64,000 bases of DNA from Candidatus Zixiibacteriota bacterium (GTDB lineage Bacteria > Zixibacteria > MSB-5A5 > WJJR01), in NCBI GenBank assembly GCA_036397555.1, contig DASWIS010000015.1, forward strand, positions 33,208 to 97,207. Reading direction: 5' to 3'. The notes beneath the pieces are model-generated. The model was not told the origin of the DNA. It ran no database searches and saw nothing but the letters and a program-made list of their open reading frames with translations. Below, in pieces: positions 17,500-28,400 of this stretch. The position numbers and the translations under genes are program-made. Numbering within the stretch: position 1 is the first letter of the stretch; each line of letters begins with the position of its first letter.

Positions 17500-17982
17500 A
17501 TGGCGATTGCCGACTACATCTACCTGACGCCCGACGGCAAACGGAAGCTACAGGATGAACTGAAGCATCTGAAAACCGTCGAGCGCCCCCGTATCATCGG
17601 CGAGATTTCGCGTGCGCGCGATCTGGGCGATTTGTCTGAGAACGCCGAATACCACGCCGCCAAGGAACGGCAGGTCTTCATCGAACGGAAGATTTCCGAC
17701 CTGGAAGACAAGCTGATGCGCGTGCGGCTGATCGACGGAAGCGCCGTCGATGGCGACCGGGCGCGACTGTTGTCCTTCGTCACGGTCCGCGATCCCAATT
17801 CCGGCGAGAAAATCCGCTACCAACTGGTCTCCGAAGAGGAGGCCGATTTCGAGGAGGATCGCATCGCGATCCAATCCCCGGTCGGCAAGGGACTGCTCGG
17901 CAAAGCCGTGGGGGAGACAGTCAGAATCAAGGTCCCCGCCGGGGAGATCACCTACGAGATCCTCGCGATCGATCGGCCCTGA
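17500..17982 (+). CDS. greA: Transcription elongation factor GreA
   Basis: 160 residues, full length. The N-terminal coiled coil carries the catalytic-tip acidic motif 'ARDLGDLSENAEYHAAKERQ', whose Asp/Glu coordinate Mg2+ at the RNA polymerase active site to trigger cleavage of backtracked RNA. The C-terminal FKBP-like domain has 'DFEEDRIAIQSPVGKGLLG' and ends 'ITYEILAI'. It is read on the plus strand after the GlmU-like gene with a 113-base gap. That gap contains a perfect TTGACA at 17418-17423 without a good -10, so its own promoter is possible but unproven. Confidence 0.95.
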   Translation: MAIADYIYLTPDGKRKLQDELKHLKTVERPRIIGEISRARDLGDLSENAEYHAAKERQVFIERKISDLEDKLMRVRLIDGSAVDGDRARLLSFVTVRDPNSGEKIRYQLVSEEEADFEEDRIAIQSPVGKGLLGKAVGETVRIKVPAGEITYEILAIDRP

Positions 17983-18036
17983 CCCCGACGCCGGGTGTGA
18001 CTCACACGGCGCTATTCGCCTGTAGCGAATGAAAAA

Positions 18037-18062
18037 CCCCCTGACGCTCTCACATCAGGGGG
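18037..18062 (-). terminator. Intrinsic terminator of the 2205-residue surface-protein gene
   Basis: Read on the minus strand: CCCCCTGA, a 10-base loop, TCAGGGGG, then TTTTTC, 26 bases past the stop at 18089. It also lies between that gene and the convergent greA and may serve both. Confidence 0.75.
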
Positions 18063-18088
18063 CTTGCTGTTGCTGCGAATTCAGAGTT

Positions 18089-21000
18089 CTACTTCAGCAG
18101 CGTCATCTTGCGCGTGGCGGTGAAGCTGCCGGCGCTGACACGGTAGAAGTAGATGCCCGATGCCAGCGGGTCGTGGCGGTTATCCGTTCCATCCCAGTTG
18201 ACCTGGATGTTTCTGGCGTCATCGGAACCGCTGAACGTCCGCACCGCCTGCCCGGCGACGTTGTAGATCCTCAGGTTCCACGCACTGGGCTCGGCCAGGT
18301 CGAATGTGATGACCGTGCCGGCGTTGAACGGATTTGGATAATTCTGATTGAGCGCGAAGTGTTCCGGACGCTGCACCGCCGCAGTCGAGACGGACATCAG
18401 ACCGCCCTGGGCATCGGAGAGCTGCGACCCGACCAGTTCGACGGTTCCCTGTCCATCGACGGGTATACGGAACAGTTCGCGCGGACCCGACGCCATCGAG
18501 CCGGGCGATTCCGGATCGGGTGCGATGAGAACGCGCATCTCCCCGTTGTTGGCGCTCGCCCGCACGGACATTCCCGGATAATGGCCCGTCAATTCCGGCT
18601 CGCCCAGCGTGACGCCCGAGTAGCGGAACACGAACGCCGCCGCGCCCAGGTCGACCGGTGTTGCCGTGGAGACACTCAGCACGCCGTCGCTGACAGCATA
18701 GCGGACCGTGGCGTCATTCACATACGGTGACATCTTCGGGTGTCCGCCCGGCGGGAACGGCTGCTCATCGCCGGTGATGATGCGGATCAGGTAGACTAAG
18801 TCCGCAACCGTCAGGACGATACCGTCGTCGTTGATGTCCGATGCCAGCGTTTGCACCGCACGCAACTCCGGATCGGAATGGAACACGCTGACCCCATAGA
18901 TGAAGTAGCGCGAATACAAAACGGCATCGCCGACTTCGTTGGCAATCGCATTCAGGTTCAGATCGCCACGGTCATCGATCGGCTCTCTGACGCAGACAAA
19001 GCCGTCGGAGACGCACAATCCGGGGATCGGATCGCCCTTCGGATTGCTCTGGCACGTGTCGAACAAGATTGACGTTTCAAGGAAGGTCGTGTCGCCCGAG
19101 CGGCTCGCCACTGTGTTGTCGCCGCAATCGATCCAGCAGAACCGAATCGGCAGGCACTGATTGATGAAATTGCGGTCTTCGGTAACCTGGAACACGAGTT
19201 CTGCAATCGTGCCCATCGGCTGGAAGGCCGGTTCGGAGGGATGCTGCGGGCCGTTGTCCAGATCGGCGATCGCAATGATGCGAATCAGGCCGGTGGGACA
19301 ACCCAAACCGCAATTGGAACGGCTCCCGAGCCGATAGGTGAAGTACTCCCATTCGTCCAGTTCCGACCCAGCGCTGACAGCGATCGCCGCCAAGCCCGTC
19401 TGGTCGTAGCAGAACAGCAGGTCGAAGCCGCCGATCGGCACGTCCAGTTCGTGAATGATGATCGGTACGGTCACCTGCGTGCCGTTGAGGGCCTGAATCA
19501 CCCCGCCGGATTTGCCCTGTCCCGCTTCGGGGCCGACGCTGATGCGTATGTTGCACTCAGTCTCGCCGCACGAGTAGTAGATCGTGCGCTCACACTCCGA
19601 TGTGTTGCCGCACTCATCGGTGGCCGTGTAGGTGTCGACGATGAGGATCGGGTCGCCGAGTTGCCCGCTGCCGCTGCTGTCGGTGCGCAAGCAGACGACG
19701 TCGACCGGGCCCCCGCAATTGTCGGACACGTCGGCATCGGACTCATCGCATACGGGAATCGTGTCGCCGCAGCCCAGGAACAGATTGGCCGGGCAGACGA
19801 TGACCGGCGGAACATTATCGTCGATGGTGAATATCTGCTGGCAATAGTCAACGTTTCCGCAGTCATCGGTCGCGCTGTACGTGCGCGTGACCGAGCCGCC
19901 GCACGGTCCGCCGGGCAACGGCGAGTCGCCGACCCACGTGATCGTCACCGTGTCGTCGCAGTTGTCGCTCGCGATCACCAATCCCGTGTTCGCGGCGGGA
20001 ATGTCGTCGACGCACCCGACGGTCGCATTGGCCGGGCACTGCGTAATCACCGGCGCTGTGGTGTCATCGACGGTGAACACTTGCAGGCACGTATCCGCGT
20101 TGCCGCAGAGATCGGCGGCGATGTAGCGCCGTGTGACCGTGCCGCCGCAGGGACCGCCTGTCAACGGGCCGTCGCCGTCATGCGTAATGGTCACGCTGTC
20201 GCAGTTGTCGGTGGCGCTGACCAGACTGGTATTGGCCACGGGTATCGCGTCGGCGCATTCGACCGTGGCCGGATCCGGGCAATCGGTAATCACCGGCGGG
20301 GTGTCGTCCAGCACCGTAATGGTCTGCCACTGGTTGGCCAGGTTTCCGCACGAGTCGACGATGCGGTAGTAACGCGAGATCGTCGCGCCGCACGCCGAGC
20401 TGTCTGTGTAGGTGTCGCTGTCGTGGAAGGCATACGACGGCCCGCAGTTGTCCGTCGAGGTGATCAGCGAGGGATTCGGCAAGGGCACGTCGTCGAAGCA
20501 CTGCACCGTCGTGTCGTTCGGGAACGATGTCACGACCGGCGGGATATTGTCGCGGACGATGATGTATTGCTCGCACTGCGCGGCGTTGCCGCACTCGTCG
20601 GTCGCTTCATAAGTCCGCAGGACCGTAAATCTGTGCTGACAGCCGTAGTTGATGATCTGATCGCTGACAAAGTCGATGTCGACCGGGCCGCCGCAGTTGT
20701 CGGTTGCAGCCACCAATCCCGGATCCGGGATCGGGATGTCGCCCGCGCAATCCACCGTATCGTCATCCGGACAGTCGGAAATGACCGGCGGCGTGTCGTC
20801 GATCACGGTGAAAACCACCAGGCAGGTGTCCTCGTTGCCGCAATCGTCGCCTGCAATGTAGCGGTCGGTGATGACCAGCGGGCTGGCCGCGCATCCGGCG
20901 CCGCCATTGTCGGAACGCTCGCAGCGTTTCTCGACGTCGTTATCGCAATTGTCGGTCGCCGATGCCGCCGACGTGTCACAGTCAGGTACATCGTCGGCGC

Positions 21001-24000
21001 ACTGGAAGTTGAGAGTCGGATACACAGGGCAGGTAATGTCCGGCGGCGTATCGTCGATGACCGTGAAAACCACCAGGCAGGTGTCTTCGTTGCCGCAATC
21101 GTCGGTCGCGATGTAGCGGTCGGTGATGACCAGCGGGCTGGCCGCGCATCCGGCGCCGCCATTGTCGGAGCGCTCGCAGCGTTTCTCGACGTCGTTATCG
21201 CAATTGTCGGTCGCCGATGCCGCCGACGTGTCACAGTCAGGTACATCGTCGGCGCACTGGAAGTTGAGGGTCGGATACACAGGGCAGGTAATGTCCGGCG
21301 GCGTGTCGTCGATGACCGTGAAGACGACCTCACAGGTATCCTCATTGCTGCAATCGTCGGTTGCAATGTAACGGTCGGTGATGAGCAGCGGGCTGGCCGC
21401 ACATCCGTCACCGCCGTTATCGGAACGCTCGCAGCGGATCGCGACAGCAGTATCGCAGTTGTCGGTCGCCGATGCCGAGGCGGTATCGCAGTCGGGGACT
21501 TCTGAGGCGCACTGGAACAGGACCGTCGGATAGGCCGGACAAGTGACCACCGGCGGCGTCGTGTCGTTGACGGTGATGACCTGTTGACAGTCGGTCGAGT
21601 TGCCGCAATCATCCGTTGCGCGGTAGGTGCGCGTGATCGTGCCGCCGCACGGGCCGCCCGTCAACGGCGAATCCCCGACATGACTGATTGTCACGGTGCC
21701 GCAATTGTCGGTCGCACTCACCAGTCCGATGTCTGGAGCCGGGATATTGCTCTCGCATTCGACCGTCAAACCGGCAGGGCACTGAACCGGTGTCGGCGGC
21801 GTGGTATCATCAACCGTAATAATCTGTACGCAGTCGGCGGTGTTGCCGCAATCATCCTCGGCCCGATATGTGCGAGTAATTGTCCCGCCGCACGCTCCGC
21901 CCGTCAACGGCGAGTCCCCGATGTGGCTGATCGTCACATTGCCGCAGTTGTCGGTCGCGGAGACCAGGCCGGTGTCGGCCGCCGGCACATCGGCGTCACA
22001 TTGGACCGTGATCGCCGGCGGGCACAGCGTGATGACCGGATCGGTGTCGTCAATGACCGTAATCGTCCGCGAACAGGTATCCGCATCACCGCATGAATCG
22101 GACGCTATATATGTATAGGTCAGGATCAACGGATCCCCGGGGCAACCCAGGCCGCCATTGTCGGTGCTGCTGCACGTGACGACGACCGGCGGTGTACCGC
22201 CCGTGACTGTCGCATCGTTGGGATCGCACGCCGGGATATCGGCGATACACTGGACTGTTTCATTGCCGGGGCAAGTAATCGACGGTGGCATGCCGATCAT
22301 GAATGTGACTTCAAATGATGCCGTGCACGTGTCGCAGACGCCCGCGCACTCAATCGTAACGTTGACTGTTTCATCACCAGCCGGTGTATAGCACCAGTTC
22401 GTGCCGACCAGCGTGCCGGGCCCGCCGCCGACGATGGTGCAAGTCGCGCCGGTCGCAAACGCCGGGAGGCACACTTGCGTCGGAGCGCATTGGAAAATCG
22501 TTGTGTCGTTCGGCACCTCGCAGATCGGCGGCGCCGGATTCGGGAACTGAATATCGACGAACAGCGTGCAGCACTCGCCGCACGGGTCGCAGCAGGTGAT
22601 GGTGTCGACGACGTGCTCACCCGGAGTGGGGGAATACTGCCACGTTCCGGCGCCCAGCGTGGCGTTGGGATTTGTGTTGCCGCACGTCAGCGTATCGCCG
22701 TCCGGATCCGTCGAACTGAACAGAATCGTGTGCACCGGCGGCGTGCACTGCGGCGGTGGCGGAGGTCCGCCGCCCTCAAGCTCGCAGGTAGGCCCCTCGT
22801 TGATTTCAAAGGTAATCGAGAAATTTCCGAAGCACGAATCACCGCAGGCGTCGACGCACTTGATCGTCACATCGACTGTCTCATCACCGGTCGGAGTGTA
22901 GCACCAGTTGCCGCCCGCCAGTGCGCCGGGTCCGCTGACGATGCTGCAGCCGACAAGGTTGCCATCAGCATCGGTCGCCGAGACCGGCAGGCAGACTTCG
23001 GTCGGATCACACTGCTCGAATGTCTGGTTCGACGGCAGATTGCAGGCCGGCGGCTCATTGAACTCAAACGTGACCTTGAATGAATCGACGCAGGTCGCGC
23101 TGCAGGAATCGACACATTCGACGATGACCGTGACCGTGCCCTCAGAAACAGGCGTGTAGCACCAATTAGCGCCCGACAGCGCGCCGGGGCCGCTGAGGAT
23201 GGCGCAACTGTCGAGATTGCCGTCGACATCGGTCGCCCCCACGGGAAGACAGACTTGCGCCGGGTCGCACTGAAAGATCGTCGTATCGCCGGGCAGGACA
23301 CACACAGGCGCCGTATTCGTGTCGCATGGGTCGGTGCAATCGCCGCTTATGACATTCGACACGCCGACCATCATATCATCATGATCGCCGTTCCCGCCGG
23401 TGTGATCGTCGTCGATGAAGATCAGATAGTCGAAATCACCGGAGAACGCGTTGGCGTCCCCGTCACCGTCATACCACACATAGTTCTGGAATCCGGACCC
23501 GCTGACATCATAGACGATGAACCACTGGTAACTCTGATTGGCCGGGGGCTCGGAGAGGGCCATCTCTCGGAACAGCCAGGCGTCATTGGGCGGATCGTAC
23601 ACGCCGTTGGTGACACCGACGCCGAGGTTGATATCGTTGAGCAGGTTCAGCCCGAAGACCCCGCTGATTGGGACCGATGCGGTCGCGCCGGTGGCGGCCG
23701 TCGGGCTGAAGATCACGTTCATCCCCTGAACGCCCGAAGCAGCCCACGACAGCCAGTTGTTGTCGTCCCACGGGGTGTTCTCACCGAGAATTTTGAAATC
23801 GATGTCCGGCCCCGTCGGCGTGAAGCAGGGATCGGAGACCGAGTCTCCGATCAGGCAATCCTCGTCGGTCGTGAGCACCAGCTCAAACGACGACGGCGTG
23901 TTGCCGTTGCAGAGATCACACGCGCTGGAATCGACCACGATCGGTTCGCAATCGTTGGATGACGAGAGCTCCACGCAACGCTTTGAGGACGACGAATGCG

Positions 24001-24706
24001 TGGGATTGCAGGCGCTGTTGCCCGGATTGGGGCAGGGGTTCGGTTTGTCCTCACCACGGAACTTGGCGCGGATCGTGTAATTCCCCGGCGTCGTCGGAAA
24101 CGTGAGGACGGCGCACGCATCGCCGCTGGAGTTGGTCAGGGCGCTGTCGTTGGCGGTTTGCCCGACGTTGGCGCCGCAATTGCCGGGATTGATGAAGAAC
24201 AAGATCTCGCGTCCCGCCAATGGCGCCGTCGAGGAGCCGCCGCAGTTCTGTACCAGCTCGGCGCAGACGGTCAGCGTGTCACCGGGACAAATCGAATCGG
24301 GGATCGCCGACGTTATCGTCAGGATCGTATTGTGATCCCAGAAGGTTGTTTCGGCATGCAGTCCCGAGGTGAGGCCGTCGGCTGTCAGCAGCAACTCTTC
24401 GCCGACATTGTCGTCATAATCGACGATCCAATACGCCTCAAAGCCGCCCCCGGCATCCGCCGTCACGTTCCAAGGGTCGTGGCCGGCGCCGCCCAGCGGG
24501 TCGCCGTCGAGGTGCACGACCTGCAGCGTGACTGTCTCGCCTGCCCAAAACCCCGTGCCCGTGATGATGACCGAATCACCGGGCGCGTAATCGTTCTGGT
24601 CGGTCGCGACACTTGCGCCCCAGGCGGAAGTGGCTGTCAGCGTGAGAACCGCACACATCGCGATGACCAATCCGGTTGTCTTCAGCAGGCGTGTGGCAGA
24701 ACTCAT
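18089..24706 (-). CDS. Giant surface protein with HYR-type repeats, cohesin-like, dockerin-like and sorting modules
   Basis: 2205 residues. Signal peptide residues 1-30 (LVIAMCAVLTLTATSAWG). N-terminal beta domains follow: 'VATDQNDYAPGDSVIITGTG' near residue 35, and a region with 'DSICPGDTLTVCAELVQNCG'. Residues ~460-800 hold Ig-like repeats with 'FQCDPAQVCLPV' signatures. Residues ~810-1715 hold about eleven HYR-like repeats ('DDTPPVITDCP', then 'ATDNCG', then 'TRTYRATDDCGN'). Residues ~1730-1875 are cohesin-like ('GGFDLLFCYDQTGL', 'IRIIAIADLDNG'). Residues ~1905-1990 are dockerin-like ('GDLNLNAIANEVGDAV', 'SDINDDGIVLTVADLV'). The last 85 residues carry 'NYPNPFNAGT', 'LRIYNVAGQ' and 'TRKMTLLK'. 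The very high Cys content implies many disulfides. Two repeats are near-identical at DNA level. A likely adhesive or stalk-like surface protein; ligand unknown. Confidence 0.85.
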   Translation of the reverse strand: MSSATRLLKTTGLVIAMCAVLTLTATSAWGASVATDQNDYAPGDSVIITGTGFWAGETVTLQVVHLDGDPLGGAGHDPWNVTADAGGGFEAYWIVDYDDNVGEELLLTADGLTSGLHAETTFWDHNTILTITSAIPDSICPGDTLTVCAELVQNCGGSSTAPLAGREILFFINPGNCGANVGQTANDSALTNSSGDACAVLTFPTTPGNYTIRAKFRGEDKPNPCPNPGNSACNPTHSSSSKRCVELSSSNDCEPIVVDSSACDLCNGNTPSSFELVLTTDEDCLIGDSVSDPCFTPTGPDIDFKILGENTPWDDNNWLSWAASGVQGMNVIFSPTAATGATASVPISGVFGLNLLNDINLGVGVTNGVYDPPNDAWLFREMALSEPPANQSYQWFIVYDVSGSGFQNYVWYDGDGDANAFSGDFDYLIFIDDDHTGGNGDHDDMMVGVSNVISGDCTDPCDTNTAPVCVLPGDTTIFQCDPAQVCLPVGATDVDGNLDSCAILSGPGALSGANWCYTPVSEGTVTVIVECVDSCSATCVDSFKVTFEFNEPPACNLPSNQTFEQCDPTEVCLPVSATDADGNLVGCSIVSGPGALAGGNWCYTPTGDETVDVTIKCVDACGDSCFGNFSITFEINEGPTCELEGGGPPPPPQCTPPVHTILFSSTDPDGDTLTCGNTNPNATLGAGTWQYSPTPGEHVVDTITCCDPCGECCTLFVDIQFPNPAPPICEVPNDTTIFQCAPTQVCLPAFATGATCTIVGGGPGTLVGTNWCYTPAGDETVNVTIECAGVCDTCTASFEVTFMIGMPPSITCPGNETVQCIADIPACDPNDATVTGGTPPVVVTCSSTDNGGLGCPGDPLILTYTYIASDSCGDADTCSRTITVIDDTDPVITLCPPAITVQCDADVPAADTGLVSATDNCGNVTISHIGDSPLTGGACGGTITRTYRAEDDCGNTADCVQIITVDDTTPPTPVQCPAGLTVECESNIPAPDIGLVSATDNCGTVTISHVGDSPLTGGPCGGTITRTYRATDDCGNSTDCQQVITVNDTTPPVVTCPAYPTVLFQCASEVPDCDTASASATDNCDTAVAIRCERSDNGGDGCAASPLLITDRYIATDDCSNEDTCEVVFTVIDDTPPDITCPVYPTLNFQCADDVPDCDTSAASATDNCDNDVEKRCERSDNGGAGCAASPLVITDRYIATDDCGNEDTCLVVFTVIDDTPPDITCPVYPTLNFQCADDVPDCDTSAASATDNCDNDVEKRCERSDNGGAGCAASPLVITDRYIAGDDCGNEDTCLVVFTVIDDTPPVISDCPDDDTVDCAGDIPIPDPGLVAATDNCGGPVDIDFVSDQIINYGCQHRFTVLRTYEATDECGNAAQCEQYIIVRDNIPPVVTSFPNDTTVQCFDDVPLPNPSLITSTDNCGPSYAFHDSDTYTDSSACGATISRYYRIVDSCGNLANQWQTITVLDDTPPVITDCPDPATVECADAIPVANTSLVSATDNCDSVTITHDGDGPLTGGPCGGTVTRRYIAADLCGNADTCLQVFTVDDTTAPVITQCPANATVGCVDDIPAANTGLVIASDNCDDTVTITWVGDSPLPGGPCGGSVTRTYSATDDCGNVDYCQQIFTIDDNVPPVIVCPANLFLGCGDTIPVCDESDADVSDNCGGPVDVVCLRTDSSGSGQLGDPILIVDTYTATDECGNTSECERTIYYSCGETECNIRISVGPEAGQGKSGGVIQALNGTQVTVPIIIHELDVPIGGFDLLFCYDQTGLAAIAVSAGSELDEWEYFTYRLGSRSNCGLGCPTGLIRIIAIADLDNGPQHPSEPAFQPMGTIAELVFQVTEDRNFINQCLPIRFCWIDCGDNTVASRSGDTTFLETSILFDTCQSNPKGDPIPGLCVSDGFVCVREPIDDRGDLNLNAIANEVGDAVLYSRYFIYGVSVFHSDPELRAVQTLASDINDDGIVLTVADLVYLIRIITGDEQPFPPGGHPKMSPYVNDATVRYAVSDGVLSVSTATPVDLGAAAFVFRYSGVTLGEPELTGHYPGMSVRASANNGEMRVLIAPDPESPGSMASGPRELFRIPVDGQGTVELVGSQLSDAQGGLMSVSTAAVQRPEHFALNQNYPNPFNAGTVITFDLAEPSAWNLRIYNVAGQAVRTFSGSDDARNIQVNWDGTDNRHDPLASGIYFYRVSAGSFTATRKMTLLK
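20803..21312. repeat. Two near-identical 255-bp tandem units inside the giant surface-protein gene
   Basis: Units 20803-21057 and 21058-21312 differ at only a handful of bases (for example CTCGTT/CTTCGTT and CGCCTGC/CGGTCGC). Each encodes one 85-residue HYR-like repeat ('DITCPVYPTLNFQCADDVPD' onward). The adjacent unit from 21313 is clearly diverged. This marks a recent in-frame duplication. Confidence 0.9.
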
Positions 24707-25438
24707 TGCATTCCCCTGATGAGTGATCGGTGAGAGTGGCGCTCGGATATCGACGACGGCCGCAAGCGCATGGCACCTGCGGACCGTTGTGCAGTGCCGC
24801 AGGCCGTCGAAGTCAATGGAGTTGGGTATGGGTCGAAATGCGAAATAAGACTCAGATAAAATCCCGCCTCAGAAGCCGCCGCTCTTACAAGACCCCCCGA
24901 ATTGCGTAAGAGCCGACATCGGTGTGTCGGAGACACCACAGGAGCTGGTGCGGGGATGAATGCCATGTAATGAAACTTTCGCTGACTCTCTCTAAGGCCT
25001 CGTCTTGTTATGCTCTAAGAAACCAACTCGGTTTCTCAATTTGATTTGTCTTCCGCGATTCTACCCGATGCAACACCGCCTTGTCGCGGCGTCATCCCGA
25101 CGCGAATCACCCCGTCCATGGGATGGACTACAGGCATCAGCCTGCGTGTGTAAACTCGGCTTTAGGTTCTACTGCGAGTAAAGACAAACCACTCAACGAT
25201 TGGGTCCGGTACCGGCCCAACCACTAGGCAATTAACCGGGGGGCGGTTAATTGTCAAGGACTTATGCCACTGATCGCGCGAGAAAATCCCCCAAACCTGG
25301 CATTCTTGAGGAAGAGTGCGGGGCGGGCGGGGAGGGCAATGCCCGCCGCCGTCGAGGGACCCTGAATCCGAATCCAAAAAGTACAGGCAAGCCGCCAAAA
25401 CACAACGACTTGCCCATGCTGTCTCAGGGTGTGTTTGA
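24707..25438. other. Intergenic region between two giant surface-protein genes
   Basis: 732 bases with no supported gene. It should hold the promoter of the gene starting at 24706 and the terminator of the one ending at 25439. A dyad AATTAACC-N7-GGTTAATT lies at 25230-25252, and a GC-rich dyad GCGGGC-N12-GCCCGC at 25323-25346, about 95 bases past the 25439 stop on the minus strand. No T run follows either. Base composition falls toward AT at 24960-25060. Confidence 0.4.
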
Positions 25439-28400
25439 TTACTTCAGCAGCAGCATCTTGCGGCTGGCGACAAAACCGGATGCTTCGAGTCGGGCAAAAT
25501 AAATCCCCGTCCCGACCGGATGCCCATCGGCCCGATCGCCGAGCCAGTTGACCGAAACCCATCCCAACCCGGCCGCACCCTCAAATCGCCGGACCGGCTG
25601 GCCTAATACATTATATATGGTCAGACGCCAATCTGATGTCTGCGGCAAATGGAAACGGATCGTCGTTCCGGCATTGAACGGATTGGGGTAGTTCTGCTGT
25701 AATTGATAGCTCCCCGGCCGTGACCCAGCGCCGGCGACCGTCACCTCGGCGGTGACGATGGCTCCATCGGGGTCTCCCGCCTGCGCTTCGAACGCTTCGA
25801 GGTCGGCGTTCGCAGGCAGCGCCACGCCAAACAGCAGGTGCCGTCCGGCCGGCATCGAACCGCCCGAAGTGTCGCGCACGATCAGAGCCCGCAGGACACT
25901 GCCATCAACATTGGCCGACCGGGACAAGCCGGAAGGCAACTCGGCCCACTCGATGCCGCCGAAGCTTGCCTCCGCCGACAGAGAAACGAACACGCCGCCT
26001 AAGTCGACGGTGTTCTGTACATAGACATCGAGCCGATCGTGCCCGCGCTCGACGATGATCTCCGCGTGACCGTCGGAGTTGACAACCTTCGGCTGCACAT
26101 CAGGGCAATTGACCGGGCTGGCGTCGCCGGCGATGATCCGGATCAGCAGGATCAAATCGGCCAGCGTCAGCACGATGCCGTCGCAGTTGACGTCGGATGC
26201 CAGGATCTGGTTCTGCATGTACAGCGGATTCCAGACACCGTTGCCGTAGATGAACCAGTTCGAGAACAGGACCGCGTCGCCGATGTCATAGACGATCCCG
26301 TTGAGATTGAGATCGCCGCGGTCGTCCTCGGGCGGGATGATGCAGATCGCGCCGTCGCAGAAGAGGATTTTGCGGATTGCCGTGAACTTGTCGCCGTCGA
26401 AACACGAATCGGCGACGCCCGTAAACGACAGATACGTCGTGTCGCCGTCGCGGTTGGAGATGGCGTTGTCCGAACAGACCATCCAGCAAAACCGGATCGG
26501 CACGCACTGCCCGATGAAGTTGCGATCGGGCGTCGTGTAAAACGAGATGAGCGCCAATGGTCCTTTGGGTTTGTAGGCGTCCTCCGACGGGTGCGCCGCG
26601 CCGTTGTTCATGTCCGCGATGCCGAGGATGCGGATCGACCCGCTCGGGCAGATAAAGCAGCCGGTCTGCGCGCCGGTACGGAAGGTGAAATACTCCCACT
26701 CGGCGATCGCGCTGTCCGCCGTGATCCCGGCAAACCCGAGCGCCGTCTGATCGTAGCACAGCAGGAAGTCGAAGCCGCCCATCTCGAGTGTCTCGATGAC
26801 GCGCAGTTTGACGGAGACCAGTTCGGCGTTGAGCGCCTGGATCGTATCGATGCAAACGATGAAGGCCGTATCGATCGACACGCAGATGAGCGCGGTGTCG
26901 CGATCATGCAGCCCGCAGGAATCGGCGACGTCGAAGATGAAACGATAACATCCGGTCGTGTCGGCGGTGAAACAGTGCTGCGCGCCCGCCGCATTCCGTC
27001 CCAGGATGGCCGAAAACGCGCCCGCGCCTTCCACTTTGGTGACCTCGAAAAGCTGGTCGGTGTCGGGATCGGTCGCGTCGACCGAAAAGCAAATTTGTGT
27101 CGGCGCTTCAAAGACCAGATCGTCGGGAACGCCCGTGATGCCCACGCTGGGCGCCTGATTCAATTGCACCACGACGTAGGTCGTGTCCACGTCGCTGGCG
27201 TTGCAGGAGTCCAGCGCCGTCATCTCAAAGCAGTAGACTCCCATCGTATCGGCATCGAAACACAAGATTCCCGTCCCCTGATCGATGCTACCGATGCCCT
27301 GCGTGATGTCGACGGATTTGAGATTGCCGTTCTCGTCGGTCGCCGCGATGCCGCCGATACAGATCGAGTCGGCTTCGCAGAGCAGGGCGGCCACCGTGTC
27401 GGGCACCGACAACTGCGGCGGCGCATTGATCGTTACGTCCACACAAATGGTGTCGGCGTCGGTCAGCCCACAGGAATCGGTGACCTTGACGCCGATGCAG
27501 AATTGGTCGGACCCGATCGGCGTGAAGCAGACACTATTGGCGACCGTATCGAGCACCGCGCCCGCCGGAGCAAATTGCAGCATCTCCGTCAGCTTGGCGG
27601 GACCGTCGGGATCGGAGACCGTGTAATTGACGCAAATCTGTGTCGGCGAACACTGGAAACGCGTGATGTCCGCTCCGAAAGCCAGCGTGGGCGGGCGGTT
27701 TAGTTGCACCGTGATGTAAATGGTGTCAGCGGCCGCACCGCCGCATGAGTCGCTGACCGTCATCAGAATCTTGTAGACACCCGCGGTATCGGGGGTAAAG
27801 CACACCTTGTTCAGTGCGGTATCGAGCTGCGCGCCGGGCGGCAGAATGGGTGCCTGCTCTGTGAGCTTCGCCGGACCGTCGGGATCGCTGACCGTGTAGT
27901 CGATACAGATCGGCGTCGGCGCGCATTGGAACGTCGTGAAGTCGGCGCCGAGATCGATTTCCGGGTTGCTGTTGAAAGTGACTGTCACCGCGACCGTGTC
28001 GGTATCCATCGCGCCGCACGAGTCGGTGACTTTCGCGATGATGATCGAGGTTCCGGCCGCGCCCGGCGTGAAACAGATGCGATTGTTCAGCGAGTCGACC
28101 TCGCCCGGTCCGGAGACGAGCACCACGCTCAGCCCCGAACCGCTATCCGGATCGCTAATGCCGTAAGGGATGCAGATGAGTTGCGGCCCGCAGACGAAAA
28201 TATCCTGATCCGCTCCCAGATCGATTGTCGGCGGCCCGTTCAGGTTGACCGTCACGCAGACAGTGTCCTCGCCGGTGTCGCCGCAGGAATCGGTGGCGGC
28301 CACCGCAATACAGTATTCGCCCGCCGTCGGTGGCGTAAAGCACACACGGTCAAGCGCCGTGTCGATGGTTGCGCCCTGCGGCGCCAACGTGAGCAGCTCA

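Noticed and set aside
19241..21505. Long (754-codon) plus-strand open frame
   Set aside because: It is antisense to the giant HYR-repeat gene and arises from GC-biased codon use and repetition; no start site, signal or family motif. The same applies to the long plus-strand frames at 6833-8227 and 26039-27703.
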